Of a stretch of DNA of 33,121 nt, positions 1 to 9,225 are shown in pieces. Every line of letters starts with the position of its first letter. Within the stretch, counting starts at the first letter, position 1. The notes under the pieces were generated by a model. That model worked only from the letters and a program-made list of their open reading frames with translations. It ran no database searches and was not told the origin of the DNA. This DNA comes from an uncultured Bacillota bacterium (GTDB lineage Bacteria; Bacillota_I; Bacilli_A; ML615J-28; CAG-313), in the NCBI GenBank assembly GCA_946611195.1, contig CAMODB010000001.1, forward strand, positions 1 to 33,121, given 5' to 3'. The translations under genes were made by a program, and so were the position numbers.

Positions 1-73
1 AAAATAAAAAAACTAATCATTATTTTTTTCATTTAATATTACCTCTTTCAATTATTTTTACTTTACTGAATTA

Positions 74-111
74 AAAACTATTAAAGAATATATAAATTCT
101 TTAATAGTTTT
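74..111. terminator. Perfect 16-bp inverted repeat (AAAACTATTAAAGAAT / ATTCTTTAATAGTTTT, 6-nt loop) flanked by T/A tracts; probable terminator of the vWA lipoprotein gene
   Basis: Seen directly: arms 74-89 and 96-111, loop 90-95; lies just past the stop codon of the - strand gene at 116. Confidence 0.8.
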
Positions 112-115
112 ATTT

Positions 116-1405
116 TTAATTTAAATCATCTTTATAATAAATTGGTTCCGCAAAAACACCTTTATGATAACCATTGATTAAACGAATTAAACATTTATTT
201 AAATATTCAACAACTGGTTTTTCTTCTACAGTTGCTTCTAAATGAGAATTACCAATACCTGAATCATCAGTCAAATATACATAACAGCCTTGAGTAATTA
301 ATGATTGAGATCTAAAATAGAATTCAGTTAATTTATCAATACCGCTTGACGCAACAGTGATAATTCTAATTCCTTTTTCTTTACAAATATTAACACTATT
401 AGCCCATGATTTTACATCTTCTTGATGACTTGGAGCATCCGCAACATGTATAAGCAATTTAGTAGCATTTTCTGACCAGGTTTTACTTACAGCTTCTGCC
501 ATAGCTAAATGAACAGCTTCTTCAAAGTCACCGCCACCACCAGCAAATTGTTTAGCTAATTCTGCTTTTTGTATATTGATATCAGTACTAAAATCAAAAT
601 ATTTTAGTAAATAAGTACTTTGAGCATCTGTTATATCACGATAGAAAAGTAAAGCAACTCTAATTAAAGTATTTTCATTTTCTGCTTGTACAGTATTAAT
701 TACATTATCAATTTCTGCTTGTAAATATCTAATTTCATCACCCATTGATCCGGTTGTATCAATAACAAACATAATATCAATTTCATCTGCCTTATTTTCT
801 ACATAATCATCAAGTACAAAACTAACTTCTTCTTCGCCATTGTAATCAAAATTTTTTGTTACAAGATTATCATCCACTAAATATTCTACTTTGATTGTAT
901 TTCCTTCTAATTTATCACCATATAAATATGCCACACCATCTTTAGTAGAAATAACTTTAGTTACTAGATTATCTTGGTCATATAAACTAACGGCAGCCGT
1001 TACTTTTTCACCTAAATTAATTTTAATTCTCTTTTGACTAAAAAAGCCATTAGCAGGGTTGAAATAATATTTATTGAAAACCCCTTTATTTTCTTCTTGA
1101 TTCATTAATAATGATTGCCAATAAGAATAATATTGTGCATCGAATAAAGCACAAGCAGTTAATTGACCAGCTTTAGGGTAATTATAATTTCCATCACCTG
1201 GTTCATATACTTTGTCACCGACACCTGAAACATCACTTGGTACATCACCATCTAAAGAAGGAGATGTTTCTTTAGATATACCACCGCCATCCATTTTTTC
1301 ATAGTCATAATCACCAACATGGCCACCATCAAAATTTTTTATACCATTACAACTAGTTATAAAAAAAACTAAAACGAATAAAACAAATAATAATACTTTT
1401 TTCAT
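116..1405 (-). CDS. Lipoprotein with von Willebrand factor A domain
   Basis: Signal peptide with lipobox ITSC (MKKVLLFVLFVLVFFITSCNG); MIDAS-like DIMFVIDTTGSMGDEI; RVALLFYRD and GGGGDFEEAVHLA, HVADAPSH motifs; AGQLTA motif upstream as in other bacterial vWA proteins; RBS AGGAGG. Confidence 0.85.
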   Translation of the reverse strand: MKKVLLFVLFVLVFFITSCNGIKNFDGGHVGDYDYEKMDGGGISKETSPSLDGDVPSDVSGVGDKVYEPGDGNYNYPKAGQLTACALFDAQYYSYWQSLLMNQEENKGVFNKYYFNPANGFFSQKRIKINLGEKVTAAVSLYDQDNLVTKVISTKDGVAYLYGDKLEGNTIKVEYLVDDNLVTKNFDYNGEEEVSFVLDDYVENKADEIDIMFVIDTTGSMGDEIRYLQAEIDNVINTVQAENENTLIRVALLFYRDITDAQSTYLLKYFDFSTDINIQKAELAKQFAGGGGDFEEAVHLAMAEAVSKTWSENATKLLIHVADAPSHQEDVKSWANSVNICKEKGIRIITVASSGIDKLTEFYFRSQSLITQGCYVYLTDDSGIGNSHLEATVEEKPVVEYLNKCLIRLINGYHKGVFAEPIYYKDDLN

Positions 1406-1425
1406 TTTTTTATCCTCCTACACTT

Positions 1426-1456
1426 ATTATACGTAAAATAAATCAAAAAGGCTCAA
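1426..1456 (-). promoter_or_regulatory. Candidate sigma-70 type promoter for the vWA gene (TATAAT -10, TTGAGC -35, 19-nt spacer)
   Basis: Reverse strand TTGAGC (1451-1456) and TATAAT (1426-1431); spacer is slightly long. Confidence 0.4.
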
Positions 1457-1461
1457 TTTTT

Positions 1462-2079
1462 TTAAATTTTTTTATTTAATTTTTTTTGTAAAGATAAAGC
1501 TATCTTCATATTATCTTTTATTTTATCTTTATTGATTTCATAATTCATTAGTTTAATGTTAATCTTATTATCCACATAATATTTAGTTTGATACGATAAA
1601 TTAAGAGATTCGATTAAAGAAACTTTAAATTGATTCATTGCATATTCTAAATTATCATTAAGACAGTCTTTATAAGCTGTATTATTGATATTTATAACAA
1701 TACCAAATTTTTGTTTTTCAAATATTTTTAAAATATTTTGTATCAGCAATGTATAATTTAGATTATTAATTTTAATAATATTTATTAATTCACTCCCATA
1801 TTTTAAGAATGATTTTCCAAAATAATAATCGATATTTAAAAATACTTTATTAATTAGATAATCTTGTTCTTTTATATAAAGAAATATTTCGTTATAATCT
1901 TCTTCTACTTTATAAATATCTATTTTCGCCTTACCTAATTCTAATAAAGCTTTCTTCTGCTTTTCTAATATTTCTTTATCATATGATACTAATAATAAAT
2001 TATGATTTTCTAAAATATTTACTGTGCTAAAAGCAAAGCTTAAATCGGGACTACTATCAATAATTAAATCAATGTTCAT
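1462..2079 (-). CDS. Degenerate short-chain dehydrogenase/reductase (SDR)-like protein, probable pseudoenzyme
   Basis: Collinear by-eye alignment to SDRs: LIIDSSPDLSFAF (=LITGASSGIGLAL), NLLLVSYDKEILEKQKKAL (=NLILVARREEKLEELKKEL), YLINKVF (=VLINNAG), FGIVININNTA (=GRILNVASTA), EYAMNQFKVSLIESLNL (=YYATKAYVLSFSEAL). Confidence 0.65.
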   Translation of the reverse strand: MNIDLIIDSSPDLSFAFSTVNILENHNLLLVSYDKEILEKQKKALLELGKAKIDIYKVEEDYNEIFLYIKEQDYLINKVFLNIDYYFGKSFLKYGSELINIIKINNLNYTLLIQNILKIFEKQKFGIVININNTAYKDCLNDNLEYAMNQFKVSLIESLNLSYQTKYYVDNKINIKLMNYEINKDKIKDNMKIALSLQKKLNKKI

Positions 2080-3119
2080 TATTTTCTAAGCTCGGCAATT
2101 TCATAAATTAATTTTTCGGTTTTTTCCCAGCCTAAGCATGGATCAGTGATTGATTTACCATAAATACCTTCATCAACATGTTGACAACCATCAACTAAAT
2201 AAGATTCAATCATTAATCCTTTAACTAATTTATTAATATCATTATTATGACGCATACTATGAAGTACTTCTTTACTAATTCTAATTTGTTCTAAATATTG
2301 TTTACCGGAATTAGAATGATTACAATCGACAATAACAGCAGGATTAGCTAAATTAGCTTCCGCATATAGGCTTGCGACAAATTCTAAATCTTCATAATGA
2401 TAATTAGGATGAGAAATACCTCTTTCATCAACATAACCACGAAGTATGGCGTGAGCAAATTTATTACCAGTACTTTCTACTTCCCAATTACGATAAATAA
2501 AAGTATGTGAACTTTGAGCAGCCTTTATCGCATTCATCATTACGGATAAATCACCACTTGTAGGATTTTTCATTCCAACAGGTAAATCAACTCCACTAGC
2601 GGTTAAACGATGTTGTTGATCTTCAACACTGCGGGCTCCTACCGCAACATAAGATAATAAATCGGATAAGAAACGGTGATTTTCGGGATATAACATTTCA
2701 TCAGCACAAGAAAAACCAGTTTCATTAATAGCTCGCATATGTAATTTACGTATAGCAATTAAGCCTTTAAGTAAATCAGGACTGACCAAGGGATTAGGTT
2801 GATGTAACATTCCTTTATAACCAGCCCCTGTTGTTCTTGGTTTATTGGTATAAATACGGGGAACAATAATGATTTTATCATAGACTTTATCTTGAACAAC
2901 GCGTAATTTATTAATGTATTCTATTACCGCATCTTCACGATCAGCAGAACATGGTCCAATAATAAGTAAAAATTTATCCGATTTACCGCTAAAGATATCT
3001 TGAATATCTTTATCATTTCTTTGTTTTGCTTTAATACCTTCTTCACTAATTGGATACATTTCTTTTATTTCTTTAGGAATTGGTAATTTTCTTTTAAAAT
3101 TCATATTCATATTAATCAC
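2079..3119 (-). CDS. aroF: 3-deoxy-7-phosphoheptulonate (DAHP) synthase, type I alpha (AroFGH family)
   Basis: IGPCSADRE, PRIYTNKPRTTGAGYKGML, GARSVEDQQHR, PVGMKNPTSGD, VDCNHSNSGK, GLMIESYLVDG motifs. Confidence 0.95.
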   Translation of the reverse strand: MINMNMNFKRKLPIPKEIKEMYPISEEGIKAKQRNDKDIQDIFSGKSDKFLLIIGPCSADREDAVIEYINKLRVVQDKVYDKIIIVPRIYTNKPRTTGAGYKGMLHQPNPLVSPDLLKGLIAIRKLHMRAINETGFSCADEMLYPENHRFLSDLLSYVAVGARSVEDQQHRLTASGVDLPVGMKNPTSGDLSVMMNAIKAAQSSHTFIYRNWEVESTGNKFAHAILRGYVDERGISHPNYHYEDLEFVASLYAEANLANPAVIVDCNHSNSGKQYLEQIRISKEVLHSMRHNNDINKLVKGLMIESYLVDGCQHVDEGIYGKSITDPCLGWEKTEKLIYEIAELRK

Positions 3120-3972
3120 CTTTTTTATTAAAGAAACTACGTCGATATGTCGACAATTTCATCATTTCTTTAATAGTCTTTTCATCATTTTTTTCAATAG
3201 CTACTTTTAAGAGATTAAAAGTATTTAAGAAATTATTAATTTCTTTAAGTAAAGCTTCTTTGTTAAGAAGAAATAATTCTGTCCACATTTCTTCATTAAT
3301 CGAGGCAATTCTTGTTAGATCACGGAAGGAATCTCCTGTATAATCTACTAAATGTTTACTTTCTTTACTATTCATTAAAACAACCGCAATACAATGAGTA
3401 AGTTGCGATAAGAAACCAATCATCTCATCATGTTCTTCTTTAGTAAGATATGCTATCTTACGGAAATTTAAAACATGGCCTAAATCTTCAATCATCTTTA
3501 AAGAAGATTCTTGATTATTTTCTCCTTTAATAATGATATAATTAGCATTTTCAAAGATATGGTAATCGGCATTTTGTACACCATATACTTCTTTTCCGGC
3601 CATGGGATGATGAAAAACAAAATCAACATCCGGTCTTAAAAATTTCTTTATTTCTTTAATCACCCAAGTTTTAATACCCGTTACATCCGTTAAAACGACA
3701 CCTTTTTTAAAATATTGTTGATTAGTCTGTAACCATTTAATTAACACTTTAGGGTATAATGCAAAAATTATTAAATCAGCATTATTAATTAATTCTGGTT
3801 TAACAATACAACTTCCTTCTTTAATTAAATTATGTTCTAAAGCATAATTAATGGATGTTTCACTTCTTGTTATTGCATTAACATGATAACCATTTTTTGT
3901 TAAGCCTTCCGCATAAGATCCACCAATGAGACCAAGACCAACAATTAAAATATTAAGATCTTTATTTAACAT
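3112..3972 (-). CDS. tyrA: Prephenate dehydrogenase
   Basis: N-terminal Rossmann GLGLIGGSYAEG; FHHPMAGKEVYG motif; position in aromatic operon. Confidence 0.9.
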   Translation of the reverse strand: MLNKDLNILIVGLGLIGGSYAEGLTKNGYHVNAITRSETSINYALEHNLIKEGSCIVKPELINNADLIIFALYPKVLIKWLQTNQQYFKKGVVLTDVTGIKTWVIKEIKKFLRPDVDFVFHHPMAGKEVYGVQNADYHIFENANYIIIKGENNQESSLKMIEDLGHVLNFRKIAYLTKEEHDEMIGFLSQLTHCIAVVLMNSKESKHLVDYTGDSFRDLTRIASINEEMWTELFLLNKEALLKEINNFLNTFNLLKVAIEKNDEKTIKEMMKLSTYRRSFFNKKGD

Positions 3973-5171
3973 AATTTATTCACCTTCATTCCCAATTTTT
4001 CGACATCTTGATAAAAAGTAGGGAAGCTTTTTTTTACACATTCACTGTTCTTAATTATTCCCCCATAGATTGATAAAATTACCGTTAAGCTCATTGCTAT
4101 ACGGTGATCATTATGCGAAGATACAATTAAAGGATTTTCAACTCTTTTCTTTGTTTTTTCAATAATTACTTCATTATCAAATACCTTAATTTTAACAGCC
4201 AATTTTTGAAGTTCATTTATTAAATCTTCTACTCGATTGCTTTCTTTAAATCTTAAAGGGCGAATATTGATAAAACGAGCTCCCTTAAAAAGACACGAAA
4301 AGGTAAAAAGAATCGGACCTAAATCAAGATTATTACTTAAATCAATTGTACAAAAGCCTTGACTAATTTGTTTAAAATAAGTCTTATATCTTTTATCACC
4401 TTGTAAAGAATCTTCTCTTAATCCTTCTAATTCAATGTTTCCCCCTAAATAATTATATACATCTAAGAAAGCTGCATTTGAATAATCACCTTCAATATAA
4501 GCTTCCTTTAATTGATAATTTTGCTTACCTTTAATGATTAGCAAATTATCTTTTCTTTGATATTTTATCTGACATTTATTTAAAACATCTAGTGATAAAT
4601 CTAAATATTGTTCACTACTTATTTTACCAACCATTTCAATAATCGATTCTTGATTAAGTATGGGTAAACTAAATAAAAGTCCAGTTATATATTGACTACT
4701 TTTTGTCGCATCAATTACATAATGACCACTTTTTAATTGATCAAATAAAGTAATAGAATTATTAGTTAATTCATAATGATAATTAAAAGTTTTAAAGATA
4801 TCTAAATAGACATCTAAACCGCGGGAAAATAATTTTTCCGTTCCCTTTATCGTCGTTTTAATTCCTAAAGCCATGACAAGGGGAATAAAGAAACGTAAAG
4901 TACTACCACTTTCATCCGCATTAATGATTGCCTCTTCAACATCTTTTATTTTCGTAAAGTAACAACTATTATCTTTTTTTAGATAATCATAACCTAAAGA
5001 TAATAAACCACTCAAAGTAGCCTTAATATCCGAAGAATCGGTATCTAAATTATGTAATACAAAATCTTTACCACTTAATAATCCCGCAATTAAATAACGA
5101 TGGGCATAGCTTTTTGATGGTGGTACAATATATGAACCAACAAGCTTGGATTTTTCAATTCTTAAATCCAT
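3966..5171 (-). CDS. aroA: 3-phosphoshikimate 1-carboxyvinyltransferase (EPSP synthase)
   Basis: VPPSKSYAHRYLIAG, DESGSTLRFFIPL, KSSQYITGLL, SSHNDHRIAMS motifs. Confidence 0.95.
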   Translation of the reverse strand: MDLRIEKSKLVGSYIVPPSKSYAHRYLIAGLLSGKDFVLHNLDTDSSDIKATLSGLLSLGYDYLKKDNSCYFTKIKDVEEAIINADESGSTLRFFIPLVMALGIKTTIKGTEKLFSRGLDVYLDIFKTFNYHYELTNNSITLFDQLKSGHYVIDATKSSQYITGLLFSLPILNQESIIEMVGKISSEQYLDLSLDVLNKCQIKYQRKDNLLIIKGKQNYQLKEAYIEGDYSNAAFLDVYNYLGGNIELEGLREDSLQGDKRYKTYFKQISQGFCTIDLSNNLDLGPILFTFSCLFKGARFINIRPLRFKESNRVEDLINELQKLAVKIKVFDNEVIIEKTKKRVENPLIVSSHNDHRIAMSLTVILSIYGGIIKNSECVKKSFPTFYQDVEKLGMKVNKLC

Positions 5172-5180
5172 AATTAACTC

Positions 5181-5606
5181 CTATTTTGTCATTAAATAAT
5201 CAATAGCTTCTAAATAACCATTAAATCCTTTACCAGTAATTGTTTTTTCGCAAACATAGCTTAAATAACTAATTTGGCGAAAATCTTCTCTCTTCTTTAA
5301 ATCACTAATGTGTACTTCAACACTAGGAATATTAACACTTTTTACCGCATCCATTATCGCAATGCTGGTATGCGTATATCCTCCCGCATTGATAATTAAA
5401 CCATCTTTTTTTTGATAAGCAGCTTGAATTTTATCAATGATATCTCCTTCATGATTGGATTGATATATTTCTAATTCAATCTTTTTTTCTTCCGCATAAC
5501 GATTTAATAAATTGACTAAATCAAGATAAGTTTCACTGCCATAAATTTGTGGTTCTCTTATTCCTAACATATTTAAATTAGGACCATTAATAACTAGGAT
5601 TTTCAT
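5181..5606 (-). CDS. aroQ: Type II 3-dehydroquinate dehydratase
   Basis: INGPNLNMLGIREPQIYG, QSNHEGDIID, INAGGYTHTSIAI, VEVHISDLKKREDFR motifs. Confidence 0.96.
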   Translation of the reverse strand: MKILVINGPNLNMLGIREPQIYGSETYLDLVNLLNRYAEEKKIELEIYQSNHEGDIIDKIQAAYQKKDGLIINAGGYTHTSIAIMDAVKSVNIPSVEVHISDLKKREDFRQISYLSYVCEKTITGKGFNGYLEAIDYLMTK

Positions 5607-6837
5607 TATTATATATCTCCTTAATCTTATTTACACAAGTTTTTATATCTTTACTATTATCGATTTGATAATCACTATATTTTACATAAAGTTCATAACG
5701 CCTATCATATAAATTCTTTAATTTATTTTTATCATCACTTAAAGGTCGATCATTTGTTACTTTAAGTAATTCTAAAGGACGATCTAAAAAATAAATATTA
5801 CCGTTTTGTTTTAAGAAAAGAATATTTTCTTCATTTAGAATAACGCCACCACCACAACTGATGATTTGATTATTGCGTTTTGCTATTTCTTTGACTACTT
5901 CTTTTTCAATATTTCTAAAGGATTCTTCACCAAATTTATTAATATAATCTTTAATCGATTGACAAATCTTCTTTTCTATTTCTTGGTCTAAATCAACAAA
6001 TTTTTTTCCTAATTCTTTTTCTAATACACTACCAACACTCGTTTTACCACTCGATGGCATACCAATTAAAATAATGTTATCTTTTTCTTTAATTAATTCA
6101 TTATAGATTTGATCAATTAATTTTAAATCTAATTTCTTATCTAAGAAATATTCAACCGCATAATATGCTTGAGCTACCAGCATATATAATCCACCACAAG
6201 CTTTAATGTTTCTTTCTCGTGCCTGTATACAAGTAAGAGTTAAAAAAGGATTATATACACAATCTAGATAAGCTTCTAAAGAATTAAAATTATTTAAATC
6301 AATTAATTGATTATAATTATTAGGATACATTCCTACTGGTGTTGCGTTAAAAATAATTTCAAAATCTTGCGGTTTTTTTAATTCATCATAACTGATGGTA
6401 TCAATATCTTGATGATAATAACTTCTTTTAATTATTTTAGCCCCTAAATGTCTGGCTGCACCTAGACAAGCTAAAGAAGCACCACCATGACCAAGGATTA
6501 ATACTTTCTTATTTTTTAAATTAATACCTTGTTTTTCAATCATCTTTTCAAGGCCTAAAATATCCGTATTATAACCAATTAATTTACCATTTTTATTGAC
6601 TATGGTATTGCAGGAACCAATTAATTTGACACTTTCATCGATTTCATCTAAATAATGAATTACAACTTCTTTATATGGAATGGTCACATTGATAGCTTTA
6701 AAGTTCTTTTCTTTAAAAAATATATCTAATTCTTCTTTATTAATTTCTTTTAATTCATATTGATAATTAGCTAATTTTTCATGAATTATTTTAGAAAAAC
6801 TATGTCCTAATTTTTCACCAATTAAACCATATTCCAT
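5587..6837 (-). CDS. aroEK: Bifunctional shikimate dehydrogenase - shikimate kinase fusion
   Basis: N-terminal half AroE (GHSFSKIIHEKL, NVTIPYKEVV, NTDILGLE, GHGGAS, GGLYMLVAQAYYAVEYF); C-terminal half AroK (GMPSSGKTSVG Walker A, VDLDQEIE, FGEESFRNIE, CGGGVIL, NDRPLSD). Confidence 0.94.
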   Translation of the reverse strand: MEYGLIGEKLGHSFSKIIHEKLANYQYELKEINKEELDIFFKEKNFKAINVTIPYKEVVIHYLDEIDESVKLIGSCNTIVNKNGKLIGYNTDILGLEKMIEKQGINLKNKKVLILGHGGASLACLGAARHLGAKIIKRSYYHQDIDTISYDELKKPQDFEIIFNATPVGMYPNNYNQLIDLNNFNSLEAYLDCVYNPFLTLTCIQARERNIKACGGLYMLVAQAYYAVEYFLDKKLDLKLIDQIYNELIKEKDNIILIGMPSSGKTSVGSVLEKELGKKFVDLDQEIEKKICQSIKDYINKFGEESFRNIEKEVVKEIAKRNNQIISCGGGVILNEENILFLKQNGNIYFLDRPLELLKVTNDRPLSDDKNKLKNLYDRRYELYVKYSDYQIDNSKDIKTCVNKIKEIYNNENPSY

Positions 6838-6847
6838 ATAAACCTCC

Positions 6848-7930
6848 TTATTTTAAATAATCAGTTCCATATCTTAATACTAACATATCCGCAATAATAA
6901 AACTGATTAAGGAATCAATCACGATACATAAACGACGAACAAAAGCAGGATCATGTCGACCAATTAATTCTAATTCTGCTTCTTTTAATTCCACAAAATT
7001 AACGGTCTTTTGTTTTTTCGAAATCGAAGCAGTTGGTTTAACTGCTACTTTAAAGACTACTGGCATACCATTTGTAATACCACCATTTAAACCACCACTA
7101 TTATTTGTTTTCGTCTTAATCTTTCCCTTTTCTAAATAAAATTCATCATTAACACGAGAACCAAATTGATTTGTTTGTTCAAAACCCAACCCAAAATCAA
7201 TTCCTTTAATACCACCGATACCAAATAAGGCTTGACTAATTTTCGATTCTAAAGAATCAAACCAAGGTTCTCCTACTCCTGCTGGTAAACCAATTATTTC
7301 TGTTTCAATTTGGCCTCCAATTGAATCATTATTTAGAAGAGCTTTTTTTATTTCTTCATCAAAATCTTCTTTTGATAATTGTAAAAAAGGAATATCTTTT
7401 TCTTTAAGACTTTGTAATTCAGCTAAAGTTCCGTTAAATTTATGATCTTGCTTCTTTCCAAAAGAAAGAATATGGCTACCAATATAAATACCTTTTTTTT
7501 CTAATGCCTGTCTTAGAATTGCTGCAGACGCAACAATACCAGCCGTTACACGACCCGAGAAATGACCACTTCCATGATAATCTTCATAACCATGATATTT
7601 ACAATAAGCACTATAATCTACTTGACTAGGTCTAGCTAGATTACGCCATTCATCATAATCACTATTTTTATTATTTTCATTATAAACAATTAAACAAAGA
7701 GGTGTTCCCGTAGTATAACCATTATATACACCACCTAAGATTTCATAATTATCTAGTTCTTTTCTTTGCGTTTCATTTTTAAGCGGTCTTCTTTTTGTTA
7801 AGGCTTCTTTTATTAATTCATCACTGACTTCTAAACCCGGTGTTAAGCCATCAATAACAACTCCGACAGCTTTCCCATGTGATTCACCAAAGACAGTTAA
7901 AATAATACTTGTCCCAATTGAATTTTTCAT
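6848..7930 (-). CDS. aroC: Chorismate synthase
   Basis: FGESHGKAVGVVIDG, GHFSGRVTAGIVA, SGGLNGGITNGMPV, GRHDPAFVRR motifs. Confidence 0.97.
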   Translation of the reverse strand: MKNSIGTSIILTVFGESHGKAVGVVIDGLTPGLEVSDELIKEALTKRRPLKNETQRKELDNYEILGGVYNGYTTGTPLCLIVYNENNKNSDYDEWRNLARPSQVDYSAYCKYHGYEDYHGSGHFSGRVTAGIVASAAILRQALEKKGIYIGSHILSFGKKQDHKFNGTLAELQSLKEKDIPFLQLSKEDFDEEIKKALLNNDSIGGQIETEIIGLPAGVGEPWFDSLESKISQALFGIGGIKGIDFGLGFEQTNQFGSRVNDEFYLEKGKIKTKTNNSGGLNGGITNGMPVVFKVAVKPTASISKKQKTVNFVELKEAELELIGRHDPAFVRRLCIVIDSLISFIIADMLVLRYGTDYLK

Positions 7931-7948
7931 CTTCTCACCTCTAAAAAC

Positions 7949-8950
7949 TTAATCTAAATTATTAATAAAATCATCGATAGTCATCGTTTTATCAATAAAT
8001 TCACCAATTTCTTCAACCATTATCAAATGAATTAAATTACCATTCATTTTTTTATCATGATAAAGCTTATCTTTAATTTCTGAATCTTTAAAATCAATAT
8101 TAAATAATAAATGATATTTTTCTAAAACTGGTATTAATTCTTTTTTTACTTTTTCGCTAACCATTTTAATCATTCCACAGGCTACACATTCCCCATGATA
8201 TAATTTATTATTTTTTCTTGATTCCACCGCATGACCAAGTGTATGACCAAAATTAAGGCTTCTTCTTAAACCTAATTCTTTTTCATCATTTTCCACAACA
8301 TATTTTTTGATTTTTAAAGATTCCGTTATTACATATTCATAATCGAGATTATTCAAATCATGATTTTTGAAATAATTAAATAAATCTTTATTAAAACATA
8401 GACTCATCTTAAGTGCTTCACTTAATCCTTCACAGATTAATCTTTGATCTAAAGTCTTAAGAGTTATTGGATCAATTAAAACTAATTTTGGTTGATAAAA
8501 AGAACCAATAATATTTTTAACACCATTATTATTTAAAGCGGTCTTACCGCCAATAGATGAATCAACTTGAGAAAGAAGCGTCGTTGGGATATTGTAGAAA
8601 TTAATTCCCCGCATATAAGTAGAAGCTACAAAGCCCCCTAAATCGCCAACTACACCACCACCAACCGCAATTAAATTATCAAAACGACTAAACGAATGGT
8701 TAATTAAATAATTAATAATTTCTTGATAAGTAGCTAGACTTTTACTACTCTCTCCACTTTTAACGATATATAAAAAGCCATCCGGAATTTTCTTTAAGAC
8801 TTTTTTATAATATTGTTCTGGCACTAAATCATCAGATAAAATAAGCGTTTTTCCTTTTAAATTTAGATAAGTATCAATTTTATCTAATAAATTATTTTCA
8901 ATAATAATGTTATAACTTTGATTTAGATTAATTACTAATTCCATTCTCAT
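7949..8950 (-). CDS. aroB: 3-dehydroquinate synthase
   Basis: AVGGGVVGDLGGFVASTYMRGI, IPTTLLSQVDSSIGGKTALN, RSLNFGHTLGHAVE, HGECVACGM motifs. Confidence 0.97.
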   Translation of the reverse strand: MRMELVINLNQSYNIIIENNLLDKIDTYLNLKGKTLILSDDLVPEQYYKKVLKKIPDGFLYIVKSGESSKSLATYQEIINYLINHSFSRFDNLIAVGGGVVGDLGGFVASTYMRGINFYNIPTTLLSQVDSSIGGKTALNNNGVKNIIGSFYQPKLVLIDPITLKTLDQRLICEGLSEALKMSLCFNKDLFNYFKNHDLNNLDYEYVITESLKIKKYVVENDEKELGLRRSLNFGHTLGHAVESRKNNKLYHGECVACGMIKMVSEKVKKELIPVLEKYHLLFNIDFKDSEIKDKLYHDKKMNGNLIHLIMVEEIGEFIDKTMTIDDFINNLD

Positions 8951-8958
8951 CTTCCTTT

Positions 8959-9225
8959 CTAAAGAAGTTTCTTTTGATATTCTTTACTTTCTTTTAATAA
9001 GGCTTTTTCAAATTCTAGATAATATTCTTTTAATTCTTGATTTTTCAAATAACTTAAATTCTTTTCAATTAAAGCTTTTTCTCTTTCTTCATCAAAGATT
9101 GGTAGTTTATTTTCTTTTTTATAGAGTGCTATTTCTTTAACAGCTTCCATTCTTTTTTCAAATAATTCTACCATCTTTTGATCTATATCATTAATAATTA
9201 AACGCTTTTCTTCGATTTTATTCAT
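8959..9225 (-). CDS. Chorismate mutase, AroQ class, monofunctional
   Basis: 88 aa helical protein: IDQKMVELFEKRMEAVKEIALYKKENKLPIFDEEREKALI; within aromatic operon. Confidence 0.9.
   Translation of the reverse strand: MNKIEEKRLIINDIDQKMVELFEKRMEAVKEIALYKKENKLPIFDEEREKALIEKNLSYLKNQELKEYYLEFEKALLKESKEYQKKLL

Noticed and set aside
3966-5171. EPSP synthase motif DESGSTLRFF instead of NAGTAMRPL, considered as unusual glyphosate-insensitivity
   Set aside because: The key Gly is retained, and ESGSTLRF-type variants are, to my knowledge, a normal subgroup; nothing specific can be claimed from sequence alone.
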